6,003 bases of DNA from Planococcus sp. (in: firmicutes) (GTDB lineage: Bacteria > Bacillota > Bacilli > Bacillales_A > Planococcaceae). Below are positions 1 through 5,951 of this stretch, one piece after another. The stretch covers positions 1 through 6,003 of the forward strand of contig JASLAI010000135.1 of the NCBI GenBank assembly GCA_030147225.1. The letters run 5' to 3'. Each line of letters opens with the position of its first letter. The stretch's first letter is position 1. The notes under the pieces are model-generated. The model made no database searches. It saw only the letters and a program-made list of their open reading frames with translations, and had not been told where the DNA came from. The translations under genes were made by a program, and so were the position numbers.

Positions 1-474
1 ATCCTGATCAAAATAAGGATGGCCTTCCTTAAAATAATGCATCACTTTCGGCAAATTCGCGCCTTCTACTTCAAGTGAGTTAGGCTGATCGTAATAGCCA
101 GTCGCCGCAATAACGTATTTCGACTGGTACCGGCCTTTTGAAGTGGATACAGTAAAAATCCCATCATCCTTCTCCACCCTTTCCACTGTTTCGAATGGCC
201 GTACTTCAATACCGCTACGTTTAACGACTTCCCGGTAATAGACCAGGGCCTGATTACGCTTCGGTTTACGCCCTTCTATGATAAAAGGTACATCGCCAAT
301 TGACAGCTTTTCGCTCGTGCTGAAAAAAGTTTGATGTGTCGGGTAATTGAATATTGCATTGACGATATTGCCTTTCTCGATTACTACCGGCTGCAGTCCA
401 ATTTTTTTCAACTCGATGGCAGCTGATAAACCACAAGGGCCGCCGCCAATAATAAGGGCATCTACATATTCCAT
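1..474 (-). CDS. ypdA: YpdA-family FAD/NADPH-dependent bacillithiol disulfide reductase, N-terminal half (partial)
   Basis: The frame is open from an ATG at 472-474 to the left edge (158 codons, no stop), about half of the roughly 320-residue family length, so the C-terminal half lies outside the window. The N-terminus has a dinucleotide-binding fold: a hydrophobic strand, then GGGPCG at residues 10-15, with the FAD-contacting acid expected near the VVIEKG strand at 30-35. Cys14, inside the glycine motif, is the residue reported as functionally important in YpdA (Bdr) proteins. The stretch NYPTHQTFFSTSEKLSIGD (residues 43-61) is family-typical, and AATGYYD at 123-128 onwards is the second flavin-contacting glycine motif. 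Family knowledge: the cytoplasmic enzyme reduces oxidised bacillithiol with NADPH, working with bacilliredoxins in thiol redox balance. The start is supported by AGGAGATG at 483-490, eight bases upstream. A thioredoxin-reductase-like role is the alternative, but no CxxC is seen in the visible half. Confidence 0.92.
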   Translation of the reverse strand, partial: MEYVDALIIGGGPCGLSAAIELKKIGLQPVVIEKGNIVNAIFNYPTHQTFFSTSEKLSIGDVPFIIEGRKPKRNQALVYYREVVKRSGIEVRPFETVERVEKDDGIFTVSTSKGRYQSKYVIAATGYYDQPNSLEVEGANLPKVMHYFKEGHPYFDQD

Positions 475-509
475 TTATTAAACATCTCCTGTATTTAATC
501 CTTGTCTTA

Positions 510-539
510 AGCATAAAGGATGGATCACGCTTGTGACAA
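510..539 (-). promoter_or_regulatory. Candidate sigma-A promoter for ypdA
   Basis: On the minus strand, a -35 box TTGTCA (534-539, 5 of 6 matches) is followed after 18 bases by TATGCT (510-515, 4 of 6). It begins just after the ypbG stop codon and leaves a leader of roughly 30 bases before the ypdA ribosome binding site. No terminator with a T-run separates ypbG from ypdA, so ypdA could also be read through from ypbG. The match is moderate. Confidence 0.4.
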
Positions 540-542
540 ACA

Positions 543-1304
543 TTATTCTGCCATTTTTGTTTTAGGGTGAATAGTCAGCAGATGGTATTCCGCCGGAGCT
601 CCCAAGCGCAGATGCAAAGTGGTAGTCCCAAATCCATTACTGACCAGTTCAACCCGATCCTCTTTAACTACCATAGAACCTTTTTTGAATAAACCAAAAG
701 GTCCAATCCGAATTTGGCCGCCATGAGTATGCCCCGCAAGCAAAAGATCTGCTGAATATTTTTCTTTTACTTTCCAAAAATCAAACGGCGTGTGTGAAAC
801 AAACAGCACCGTATCAGTTTCATTTACATCTTTAAATGCACAATCAAATCCGTTAGGTTCATAAGCAAAGTGATCGAGACCTACTAATCTAAGGTTTTCA
901 TTGCCAAATAACGGTACGGACTGATCTTCCAGCACAAGAACTCCGTGTTGCTTAAAGATTTTTCTGAGAGAGCTTACATTAACTTCCCGGTCATTATTGC
1001 CCCAAATAAAATAGACAGGAGCACATGCTGTTAAGATTTTAATATTTTCTTCAACCCGATCAAGCGGCACACCTTTTTCAACCAGGTCACCGCCGATTAT
1101 GACAATATCGATCGGGAAATCAACTGCAGAAGGTTTAATGACTCTTCTGTGGACATCGGCAATAAAGAGAAGCCGAAAAGGTTCAAAAGGTTTTTCGGCA
1201 CGTAATGCCAAACTTTCCTGTACAAGTTTTTCCGAAAAGGCGTTTCGTGCCATAAAAACTAGCAGCCCCAAAGCTGCAAGGCCAATGCGAATAAAATATT
1301 TCAT
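543..1304 (-). CDS. ypbG: YpbG-like metallophosphoesterase with N-terminal membrane segment
   Basis: This 253-residue calcineurin-like phosphoesterase shows the whole metal-binding signature in order: D50-x-H52 (IADVH), G71-G-D73 (GGDL), G102-N-N-D105, S170-H171 (SHTP) and G191-H-T-H194 followed by GG. These residues bind the two metal ions that hydrolyse phosphomono- or diester bonds; the substrate cannot be read from the sequence. Residues 4-20 are hydrophobic and preceded by a Lys/Arg, which fits an uncleaved signal anchor. Membrane-anchored relatives include the YkuE/YaeI type, some proposed to act on lipid phosphates; that is only a possibility here. AGGAAG at 1311-1316 lies six bases before the ATG and supports the start. 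The gene follows the CBS gene by 65 bases, nearly all taken up by a hairpin. The ypbG name rests on motifs plus neighbourhood (next to ypbE, recQ, ypbB, fer). Confidence 0.88.
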   Translation of the reverse strand: MKYFIRIGLAALGLLVFMARNAFSEKLVQESLALRAEKPFEPFRLLFIADVHRRVIKPSAVDFPIDIVIIGGDLVEKGVPLDRVEENIKILTACAPVYFIWGNNDREVNVSSLRKIFKQHGVLVLEDQSVPLFGNENLRLVGLDHFAYEPNGFDCAFKDVNETDTVLFVSHTPFDFWKVKEKYSADLLLAGHTHGGQIRIGPFGLFKKGSMVVKEDRVELVSNGFGTTTLHLRLGAPAEYHLLTIHPKTKMAE

Positions 1305-1320
1305 CTAGAGCTTCCTTCCA

Positions 1321-1366
1321 AAAAGAAGAAAAAACATAAGCGAGGCTTATGTTTTTTCTTCTTTTT
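1321..1366 (-). terminator. Symmetric hairpin terminator between the CBS gene and ypbG
   Basis: A perfect 21-bp inverted repeat has arms at 1321-1341 and 1345-1365 and a 3-base loop (1342-1344). Because the outer stem is A-rich on one arm and T-rich on the other, each strand ends in a T-rich tract. Read on the minus strand, it follows the CBS stop codon (1370-1372) by four bases and ends in TTTTTTCTTCTTTTT. It ends immediately before the ypbG Shine-Dalgarno, so ypbG expression must pass through it unless a promoter lies in the CBS gene. It may act as a partial terminator or as an RNA processing or stability element. Confidence 0.8.
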
Positions 1367-1369
1367 CTG

Positions 1370-2002
1370 CTATTTATCTTCTGCAATATCCAATACACGG
1401 AAACCGGATTTCTCCAGTTCTTTTACAAAACGATTGACATTGTCTTTCTTTTTAATCTTCAGAACGATTCGGCGCACCATTTTATTGGTTTCATCAAATG
1501 TCACAAGTGAAATGACGGATTCCTTATATTTTTCAATAATTTCTCCCAATCGGCCAATTCGGCCTTCTGATTCTACGGAAGTAAAGGTAATACGGTAGCC
1601 TGGTTTGTTCATCCCAAAAGCACTTTGCAATTGGTTAACAATATCAAAACGGGTGACGATTCCCAAAAATTGGTTATCTTCTACTACTGCAATAATCGGA
1701 AAGTCATTTAATTCGACCAACGCTTTTTCGTACACGTCATTAATATTTAAATAAACATTTTCGTTTACGATCACATCGCTGACTTTCGTCGAACTGATAA
1801 ACTCCTCTTTCGACTTGCCTGAGTGGAAGAATGCACGGTAAGCATAAAACCAAGTAAAGATCCCTTTGTATTCAGTGCCTTCTACTACCGGCAATGCGTC
1901 AATCGAATGCTTTTCCAACAAGTCAAAGCCAAGTTGCACAGAATCATCCATTTTAATCGTATAACATTTTTCTCTTTTGACCATCACGCTTTTAACAAAC
2001 AT
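1370..2002 (-). CDS. CBS-pair protein with C-terminal ACT-like domain (AcuB-like architecture)
   Basis: This is a 210-residue soluble protein. Two CBS modules are visible: about residues 4-58 (VMVKREKCYTI at the start, SIDALPVVEG, then GIFTWFYAYRAF) and about 75-127 (VSDVIVNENVYL, FPIIAVVEDNQFLGIVTRFD at 101-120). Residues 134-208 have an alternating strand/helix pattern (YRITFTSV, a helix near 149-160, ISLVTF, RRIVLKIK, then a helix and FRVLDIA) that fits an ACT-type ligand-binding fold. CBS pairs usually bind adenine nucleotides or cyclic di-AMP and act as sensors. The layout and length resemble AcuB, but the acu genes are absent, so I do not assign that name. The start has GAGG at 2010-2013, seven bases upstream. 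Only 69 bases separate it from ypbE upstream, with no convincing terminator, so cotranscription is likely. No enzymatic domain is attached; a regulatory role through a protein partner is inference. Confidence 0.85.
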   Translation of the reverse strand: MFVKSVMVKREKCYTIKMDDSVQLGFDLLEKHSIDALPVVEGTEYKGIFTWFYAYRAFFHSGKSKEEFISSTKVSDVIVNENVYLNINDVYEKALVELNDFPIIAVVEDNQFLGIVTRFDIVNQLQSAFGMNKPGYRITFTSVESEGRIGRLGEIIEKYKESVISLVTFDETNKMVRRIVLKIKKKDNVNRFVKELEKSGFRVLDIAEDK

Positions 2003-2071
2003 TTGCTAACCTCACTTTCTAATCTTTCACTTTTATTCCCTTTTTAAGTGCCGGTTAAGCAATAAAATACT

Positions 2072-2917
2072 TTATGGTAAAATTAAAGTTTGCCCTGGAC
2101 TAATGCTGTTTGAACTCAGACCGTTAGCTTGTTTAATTTTTTCCACTGCTGCTGCTGCTCCGGCTGCTCCATAATTGTTGACCGCAATGCGGTAAAGCGT
2201 TTCACTGGATTTTACCACATAGGTTTTGCCGGAAGCGCTTGGTGTTTCTTCTTTTTTCTCAGCCTCTGCTTTGGCTTCTGCATCTTTTTTTGCTTGTGCA
2301 TCAGCTTTGGCTTTCGCTTCTGTATCGGCTTTCGCCCGGGCTTCTGCATCAGCTTTGGCTTTCACTTCTGCATCGGCTTTTGCCTGGGCTTCTGCATCAG
2401 CTTTCGCTTTCGCTTCTGCATTGGCTTTTGCCTGGGCTTCTGCATCAGCTTTGGTTTTCGCTTCTGCATCAGCTTTTGCCTGGGTTTCCTCATTAGCTTT
2501 TTGCTCTGCTTTCGCGGCGGCTTCCGCCTCCGCTTTTTCGGCATCTTTTATATCAGCTGCTTCTTTTTCTGCCGCTGCCTTATCTTTTTCTGCCGTTTCT
2601 TTTTCTTTTTCTTCTTTTTCGGCCGCAGCGACAGAAGTTGCAGAGGGTTGTGGATTCATCTCAAAGCTTACTTCATTTTCTGCGGGTTTGGCTGTCAATG
2701 AATCATCGGGTTCGAATAAAAAAGCTACATAAATCAGTAAAGAAACCGGAATTAATATGAATATAAAAAATAACGCAGGCATCAATAGGCTTTTGCTTTT
2801 CTTAGCTTTAGGCTTTTGTGCCTGTCTTTGAGCTGCTCTGGACAATGAAGAGTTTTTGTCCACTGATATTTCCTGTCGATTCTTCTCAATCGACTCATGA
2901 TAACTATTATTCCCCAT
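2072..2917 (-). CDS. ypbE: YpbE-like membrane-anchored LysM protein with Ala/Lys/Glu-rich repeat linker
   Basis: This 281-residue protein has four parts. A polar, basic N-terminus (1-43, ending KPKAKKSKS) should stay in the cytoplasm. A single membrane segment spans about 44-68 (LLMPALFFIFILIPVSLLIY). A long charged linker (about 70-230) is made almost wholly of Ala, Lys, Glu, Asp and Gln and contains about eight copies of an octapeptide A-D-A-E-A-x-A-K (149-210). A LysM domain follows at about 231-280 (YVVKSSETLYRIAVNNYG to SPGQTLIL). LysM binds N-acetylglucosamine polymers, so the protein probably tethers the membrane to peptidoglycan through a helical or coiled-coil stalk. No catalytic wall-hydrolase domain is present. 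The ATG at 2915-2917 is preceded by AGGGG about 7-12 bases upstream; an ATG four bases earlier is out of frame and stops after four codons. A strong promoter lies just upstream. Repeat number is likely to vary between strains. Confidence 0.88.
   Translation of the reverse strand: MGNNSYHESIEKNRQEISVDKNSSLSRAAQRQAQKPKAKKSKSLLMPALFFIFILIPVSLLIYVAFLFEPDDSLTAKPAENEVSFEMNPQPSATSVAAAEKEEKEKETAEKDKAAAEKEAADIKDAEKAEAEAAAKAEQKANEETQAKADAEAKTKADAEAQAKANAEAKAKADAEAQAKADAEVKAKADAEARAKADTEAKAKADAQAKKDAEAKAEAEKKEETPSASGKTYVVKSSETLYRIAVNNYGAAGAAAAVEKIKQANGLSSNSISPGQTLILP
2288..2473 (-). repeat. Imperfect 24-bp tandem repeat (octapeptide ADAEAxAK)
   Basis: Within ypbE, about eight consecutive 24-base units encode variants of A-D-A-E-A-[KQR]-A-K: ADAEAKTK, ADAEAQAK, ANAEAKAK, ADAEAQAK, ADAEVKAK, ADAEARAK, ADTEAKAK, ADAQAKK. 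The DNA units remain similar (a recurring GCTGATGCAGAAG core on the minus strand), and Q- and K-type units partly alternate, suggesting a 48-base higher-order unit. Such arrays gain and lose units by slippage without breaking the frame. They also create long spurious open frames on the opposite strand. Confidence 0.85.
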
Positions 2918-2949
2918 ACATGACTACCCCTATCTGTACTAATATATCT

Positions 2950-2978
2950 ATTATGACGAAAAAAGGCTCATTTGTAAA
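2950..2978 (-). promoter_or_regulatory. Sigma-A promoter of ypbE
   Basis: On the minus strand, TTTACA (2973-2978, 5 of 6 to TTGACA) and CATAAT (2950-2955, 5 of 6 to TATAAT) are separated by exactly 17 bases. A start site near 2943 would give a leader of about 25 bases before ypbE. The promoter lies wholly in the gap after recQ, and its -35/spacer region coincides with a possible recQ terminator. Confidence 0.72.
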
Positions 2979-2992
2979 TGACAGTTAATGAG
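2959..2992 (-). terminator. Weak candidate terminator after recQ, overlapping the ypbE promoter
   Basis: On the minus strand, the six-base arm AATGAG (2967-2972) can pair with CTCATT (2987-2992, 14-base loop) or, shifted by a base, as AAATGA (2968-2973) with TCATTT (2976-2981). CC and six T (2959-2964) follow. The stem is short and AT-rich, so termination would be leaky and some recQ transcripts may continue into ypbE. Confidence 0.4.
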
Positions 2993-2996
2993 ATTC

Positions 2997-4424
2997 TTAC
3001 ATAGGTAATATTACACCTAAACGGTCTTGCCATTCAAGGGGCAATCGCTTTTCCTGGAGCTGTGAATAAGCTTCAAAGGTACTGTAATCTATCCCGTCAA
3101 TGACACAGCAATTATTTGGTTTATCATTGAGCTGCTGGTCAAAGCATTCAATAATATACATGCGCAAACATTGCTGACGAGAAATCAATTTCCGTATCTT
3201 TTCTGCCTGTTTACGCTTGCCCATCCTCAGCAGTTCCATCTGACTCACAACACCTTCCAACGGCAGTTTGGTAATCCAATAAGAAACTACTCGAAAAGCA
3301 GTTTCCCGGACAATCCCCTGATCAATCAGATGAGTAGCCCCAGCGCCATGTTGGAAAACTGCTTCAATTTCATGCTGTGTCGGCAAGTCGTCCATGACCA
3401 GGCTTTCAAGCAATCCTTCATCTCCTTGAGCGTAGAGCAGTGTAGCCAAGGCCGGCTTTCCATCCCTTCCGGCTCTTCCCACTTCCTGAACATATCCTTC
3501 AATTGATGTCGGCAGCTGAAAATGGATAACGTGGCGGATATTCGGGATATGAACACCCATCCCGAAAGCATTGGTTGAACAAATCCACTGCAATTCCCCA
3601 TTTTGAAATTGCTGTTGGACAAATACACGGTCTTGGTGCTCCATTCCACCATGATAGAATGCGGAAGATATTCCGAGTCCAGTCAAAACCAAAGACAATT
3701 CCTGGGACTTTTTTCTGGTTCCTGCATAAATAATGCCGGGACCATTGAAGTTCAAGACAAATTCTTTTAAAAAATCGATCTTTTCACGTCCGTCTTCAAA
3801 TTTCTTTATATCGTAGACTATATTTTTTCGATCCATTGGGTGGCAATACACATATGGATCTTCCAATGCTAAATATTCTTTTATCTCTTCCGTAACTTTA
3901 TCGGTTGCCGTTGCAGTCAACGCCAAAACCTGCGGAAAATTCAAGGAAGGCAGAATTTCAGATATACGCAGATAATCCGGCCGGAAATCGAAGCCCCATT
4001 GAGAGATGCAATGTGCTTCATCAGCAACAAGAAGAGAGATTCGTATCTGCTGCAGCTTTTGTTTAACAAAAGGTTGTACAAGCATTTCAGGCGATATAAA
4101 TATAAACTTATATGAACTGAGCTTGCTCCAAATTTTTTCTTTTTCTTCCGGCTTTAAAAATGAGTTAATGGCGACAACTGATTTCTCACCCATTTTTTTT
4201 AATTGTGCTACTTGATCCTGCATTAACGACAACAAAGGAGAAACAATAAGAACACTGTCTGGTAAAACTTTTGCCGGCAATTGGTAGCAAATTGATTTTC
4301 CCATTCCCGTCGGAAGCAGTGCGATGACATCTTCACCGGCTAATACACGCTCGATGATTTCACGTTGGCCTGGCCGGAATTCAGAAAACCTATAGGTCGA
4401 ATACAATAATTCATCTAGATTCAT
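2997..4424 (-). CDS. recQ: Short RecQ-family ATP-dependent DNA helicase (RecS-like)
   Basis: A 475-residue SF2 helicase with 3'-5' unwinding activity expected from the family. Motifs in order: motif 0 YRFSEFRPGQ (11-20); Walker A TGMGKS (39-44); Ia VSPLLSLMQDQV (61-72); DEAH (135-138), with the RecQ aromatic loop SQWGFDFRPDY (141-151); TATAT (170-174); motif V STNAFGMG (283-290); motif VI QEVGRAGRDG (313-322), with the arginine-finger region. A zinc-binding segment follows, but its cysteines (C419, C427, C439, C440) do not show the usual C-x2-C-x2-C end. The protein stops soon after, so there is no full winged-helix (RQC) or HRDC domain; E. coli RecQ is about 610 residues. This length and context match B. 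subtilis RecS rather than its longer RecQ. The start overlaps the ypbB stop as ATGA, and AAGGAGGA (4431-4438) is a near-perfect ribosome binding site. Likely role: recombination and replication-fork repair. Confidence 0.95.
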   Translation of the reverse strand: MNLDELLYSTYRFSEFRPGQREIIERVLAGEDVIALLPTGMGKSICYQLPAKVLPDSVLIVSPLLSLMQDQVAQLKKMGEKSVVAINSFLKPEEKEKIWSKLSSYKFIFISPEMLVQPFVKQKLQQIRISLLVADEAHCISQWGFDFRPDYLRISEILPSLNFPQVLALTATATDKVTEEIKEYLALEDPYVYCHPMDRKNIVYDIKKFEDGREKIDFLKEFVLNFNGPGIIYAGTRKKSQELSLVLTGLGISSAFYHGGMEHQDRVFVQQQFQNGELQWICSTNAFGMGVHIPNIRHVIHFQLPTSIEGYVQEVGRAGRDGKPALATLLYAQGDEGLLESLVMDDLPTQHEIEAVFQHGAGATHLIDQGIVRETAFRVVSYWITKLPLEGVVSQMELLRMGKRKQAEKIRKLISRQQCLRMYIIECFDQQLNDKPNNCCVIDGIDYSTFEAYSQLQEKRLPLEWQDRLGVILPM

Positions 4425-5446
4425 CCCTGCTCCTCCTTAATGGCCAAAGCCAAGCGTATCTGAAAATAACTGGCTTCCGGCAAATGCTCTTTGATTTCAC
4501 GCAATCTTTTGGTTTTTTGACGTTTGCTTTCAGCAATGATTGCCTCATATAAATGGGTATTTACAAAAGGTGTATAGTTGAAATAAGGATCGTTCATTGC
4601 TAATTCTACAAAGTGATCTTCGATCGTACTGGATTTTAGCTGGCGCAAAGAAGCAATTTGTTCTAACGAAAACCCTCTATCGAATAATTTTTCTGTGCGC
4701 TGTGCCGTTTCAGTCAAGGAGGACTGTTGTATGATGCCTTCCATCAGTCCAATGAGCAATTGCGGCTTGCTCCTCTCTATTACCGCCATCCAGCCATGCA
4801 ATGCTTCTACCGCCATTAATTGAACGTCCAGGATCGAAAGATTTTTAGATTTTGCAATCTGCTGCCAAGTTAATCCGCTTAAACCAAACCCAGTTAACCG
4901 TTCCATCAAAATCATTTTATGTGTTTCAGAAATATCCGTATCGGTTAATGTAGTTAAAAGCTCTTCTTTAAACGCTTGAGCTACCGCCAAATCACGAAAT
5001 TGAATCCGACTCAGGTATTTTTTAACCCAACTTTGCACTTCTTCATCCGTAACTATAGGATCGAAAGTTTTCACTTGCTGACTAATATGGGAAAAAGTTT
5101 GAACAATTAGTGACAAACGGTTTAGAAAAATATTTTCGTTGCCTCTGTATTTCCAGCCATTCAAAGCTGAAGCCCCGATGTTTAAATCCAATGCTTTTTC
5201 GGATAGATCGATCACTTGTTCGTTGGCCTTTAAATAACCTTGCGAAAATAAGCTCTGAACCGCTTGGTCATAGGCTTTCTTATCCAATTTTGGCAGTACG
5301 CCAAAATAAGGATAAAGGCCAAAATAGCCTATATCCTGTATTGTTTGTCCGGACTTCTTTCCTTTTAGCAAATGGTAAGGTGAAGAGATGGTCCGTTGCC
5401 GATTGACGGCCTTCATGACGGCCAAAATAAGTTCGGTAAATAACAA
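4421..5446 (-). CDS. ypbB: YpbB-like protein with C-terminal helicase-associated HTH domain
   Basis: This 341-residue soluble, mostly helical protein has no visible catalytic motif. The N-terminal part (about 1-100) contains SSPYHLLKGKKSGQTIQDIGYFG (21-43), which I recognise as characteristic of YpbB proteins. The C-terminal part (about 246-336) reads as an HTH_40-type domain: TEKLFDRGFSLEQIASLRQLKSSTIEDHFVELA carries the helix-turn-helix pattern, with R/K-rich helices after it. In other bacteria this domain is found at the C-terminus of RecQ helicases. The start is TTG at 5444-5446, chosen because TAGGGGG (5454-5460) lies seven bases upstream and homologues begin at this point; the next in-frame ATG (residue 11) has no such site. 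The stop overlaps recQ by four bases, so the two are translationally coupled. A role as RecQ partner or DNA-binding adaptor is inferred from context and the domain, not shown. Confidence 0.85.
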   Translation of the reverse strand: MLFTELILAVMKAVNRQRTISSPYHLLKGKKSGQTIQDIGYFGLYPYFGVLPKLDKKAYDQAVQSLFSQGYLKANEQVIDLSEKALDLNIGASALNGWKYRGNENIFLNRLSLIVQTFSHISQQVKTFDPIVTDEEVQSWVKKYLSRIQFRDLAVAQAFKEELLTTLTDTDISETHKMILMERLTGFGLSGLTWQQIAKSKNLSILDVQLMAVEALHGWMAVIERSKPQLLIGLMEGIIQQSSLTETAQRTEKLFDRGFSLEQIASLRQLKSSTIEDHFVELAMNDPYFNYTPFVNTHLYEAIIAESKRQKTKRLREIKEHLPEASYFQIRLALAIKEEQG

Positions 5447-5453
5447 GCTTGTG

Positions 5454-5460
5454 CCCCCTA
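5454..5460 (-). promoter_or_regulatory. Ribosome binding site deciding the TTG start of ypbB
   Basis: TAGGGGG on the minus strand sits seven bases before TTG (5444-5446). No ATG or GTG is placed correctly near it, so TTG is the likely initiator. The G-rich site departs from the AGGAGG form used by the neighbouring genes. Confidence 0.6.
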
Positions 5461-5471
5461 GCGGTTTTGGG

Positions 5472-5500
5472 TTGAAAATCTACTCAAACACCTTTAGAAT
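5472..5500 (+). promoter_or_regulatory. Sigma-A promoter of fer
   Basis: TTGAAA (5472-5477) and TAGAAT (5495-5500) each match consensus at 5 of 6 positions and are separated by 17 bases. The expected start near 5507 gives a leader of about 45 bases up to the fer ATG. The promoter lies in the divergent gap with ypbB; no equally clear minus-strand promoter is seen there (TATACT at 5510-5515 lacks a good -35 box). Confidence 0.7.
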
Positions 5501-5516
5501 AAAAACGATAGTATAA

Positions 5517-5804
<288 letters not shown>

Positions 5805-5815
5805 GACAAATTGAA

Positions 5816-5857
5816 AAGGCGTTCCGCAGCTTATCGCTGCGGAACGCCTTCTTTTTT
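5816..5857 (+). terminator. Rho-independent terminator of fer
   Basis: A perfect 15-bp stem (arms 5816-5830 and 5836-5850, GC-rich core GGCGTTCCGCAGC) with a five-base loop TTATC is followed by CTTTTTT (5851-5857). It begins 12 bases after the fer stop codon, confirming a single-gene transcript. Confidence 0.95.
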
Positions 5858-5894
5858 AATAAGCTAAATTCGATTTTCCATTATTTATTAACGT

Positions 5895-5948
5895 CAGTGC
5901 TCTATAGGTGCTTCCATTTTCTTTCTATGACAAATAATTAGAGCGCTG
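5895..5948. repeat. Imperfect 10-bp inverted repeat in the fer-downstream gap
   Basis: CAGTGCTCTA (5895-5904) and TAGAGCGCTG (5939-5948) are inverted copies at 9 of 10 positions; the mismatch becomes a G-U pair in plus-strand RNA. The 34-base interval is AT-rich. No T-run follows, so it is not an intrinsic terminator, and its function is unknown. Confidence 0.4.
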
Positions 5949-5951
5949 CTT

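Noticed and set aside
266..514. Minus-strand open frame of 82 codons overlapping ypdA
   Set aside because: It is out of frame with the clear YpdA reading frame, which has the conserved glycine motif, proper start and ribosome site.
2003..2071. Separate promoter or terminator between ypbE and the CBS gene
   Set aside because: Only a 4-bp TTAA pairing and poor -35/-10 matches are present, so cotranscription is the simpler reading.
2288..2473. Possible CRISPR array
   Set aside because: The periodic units are contiguous, in frame and without unique spacers; this is a coding tandem repeat.
2129..2732. Long plus-strand open frames rich in Phe/Cys or Ala/Ser opposite ypbE
   Set aside because: They are antisense shadows of the repeat; their composition follows from the A/K/E-rich codons of ypbE and they lack ribosome binding sites and family resemblance.
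3171..3652. Open frames on both strands within recQ
   Set aside because: They overlap helicase motifs V and VI in the correct frame and their translations resemble nothing recognisable.
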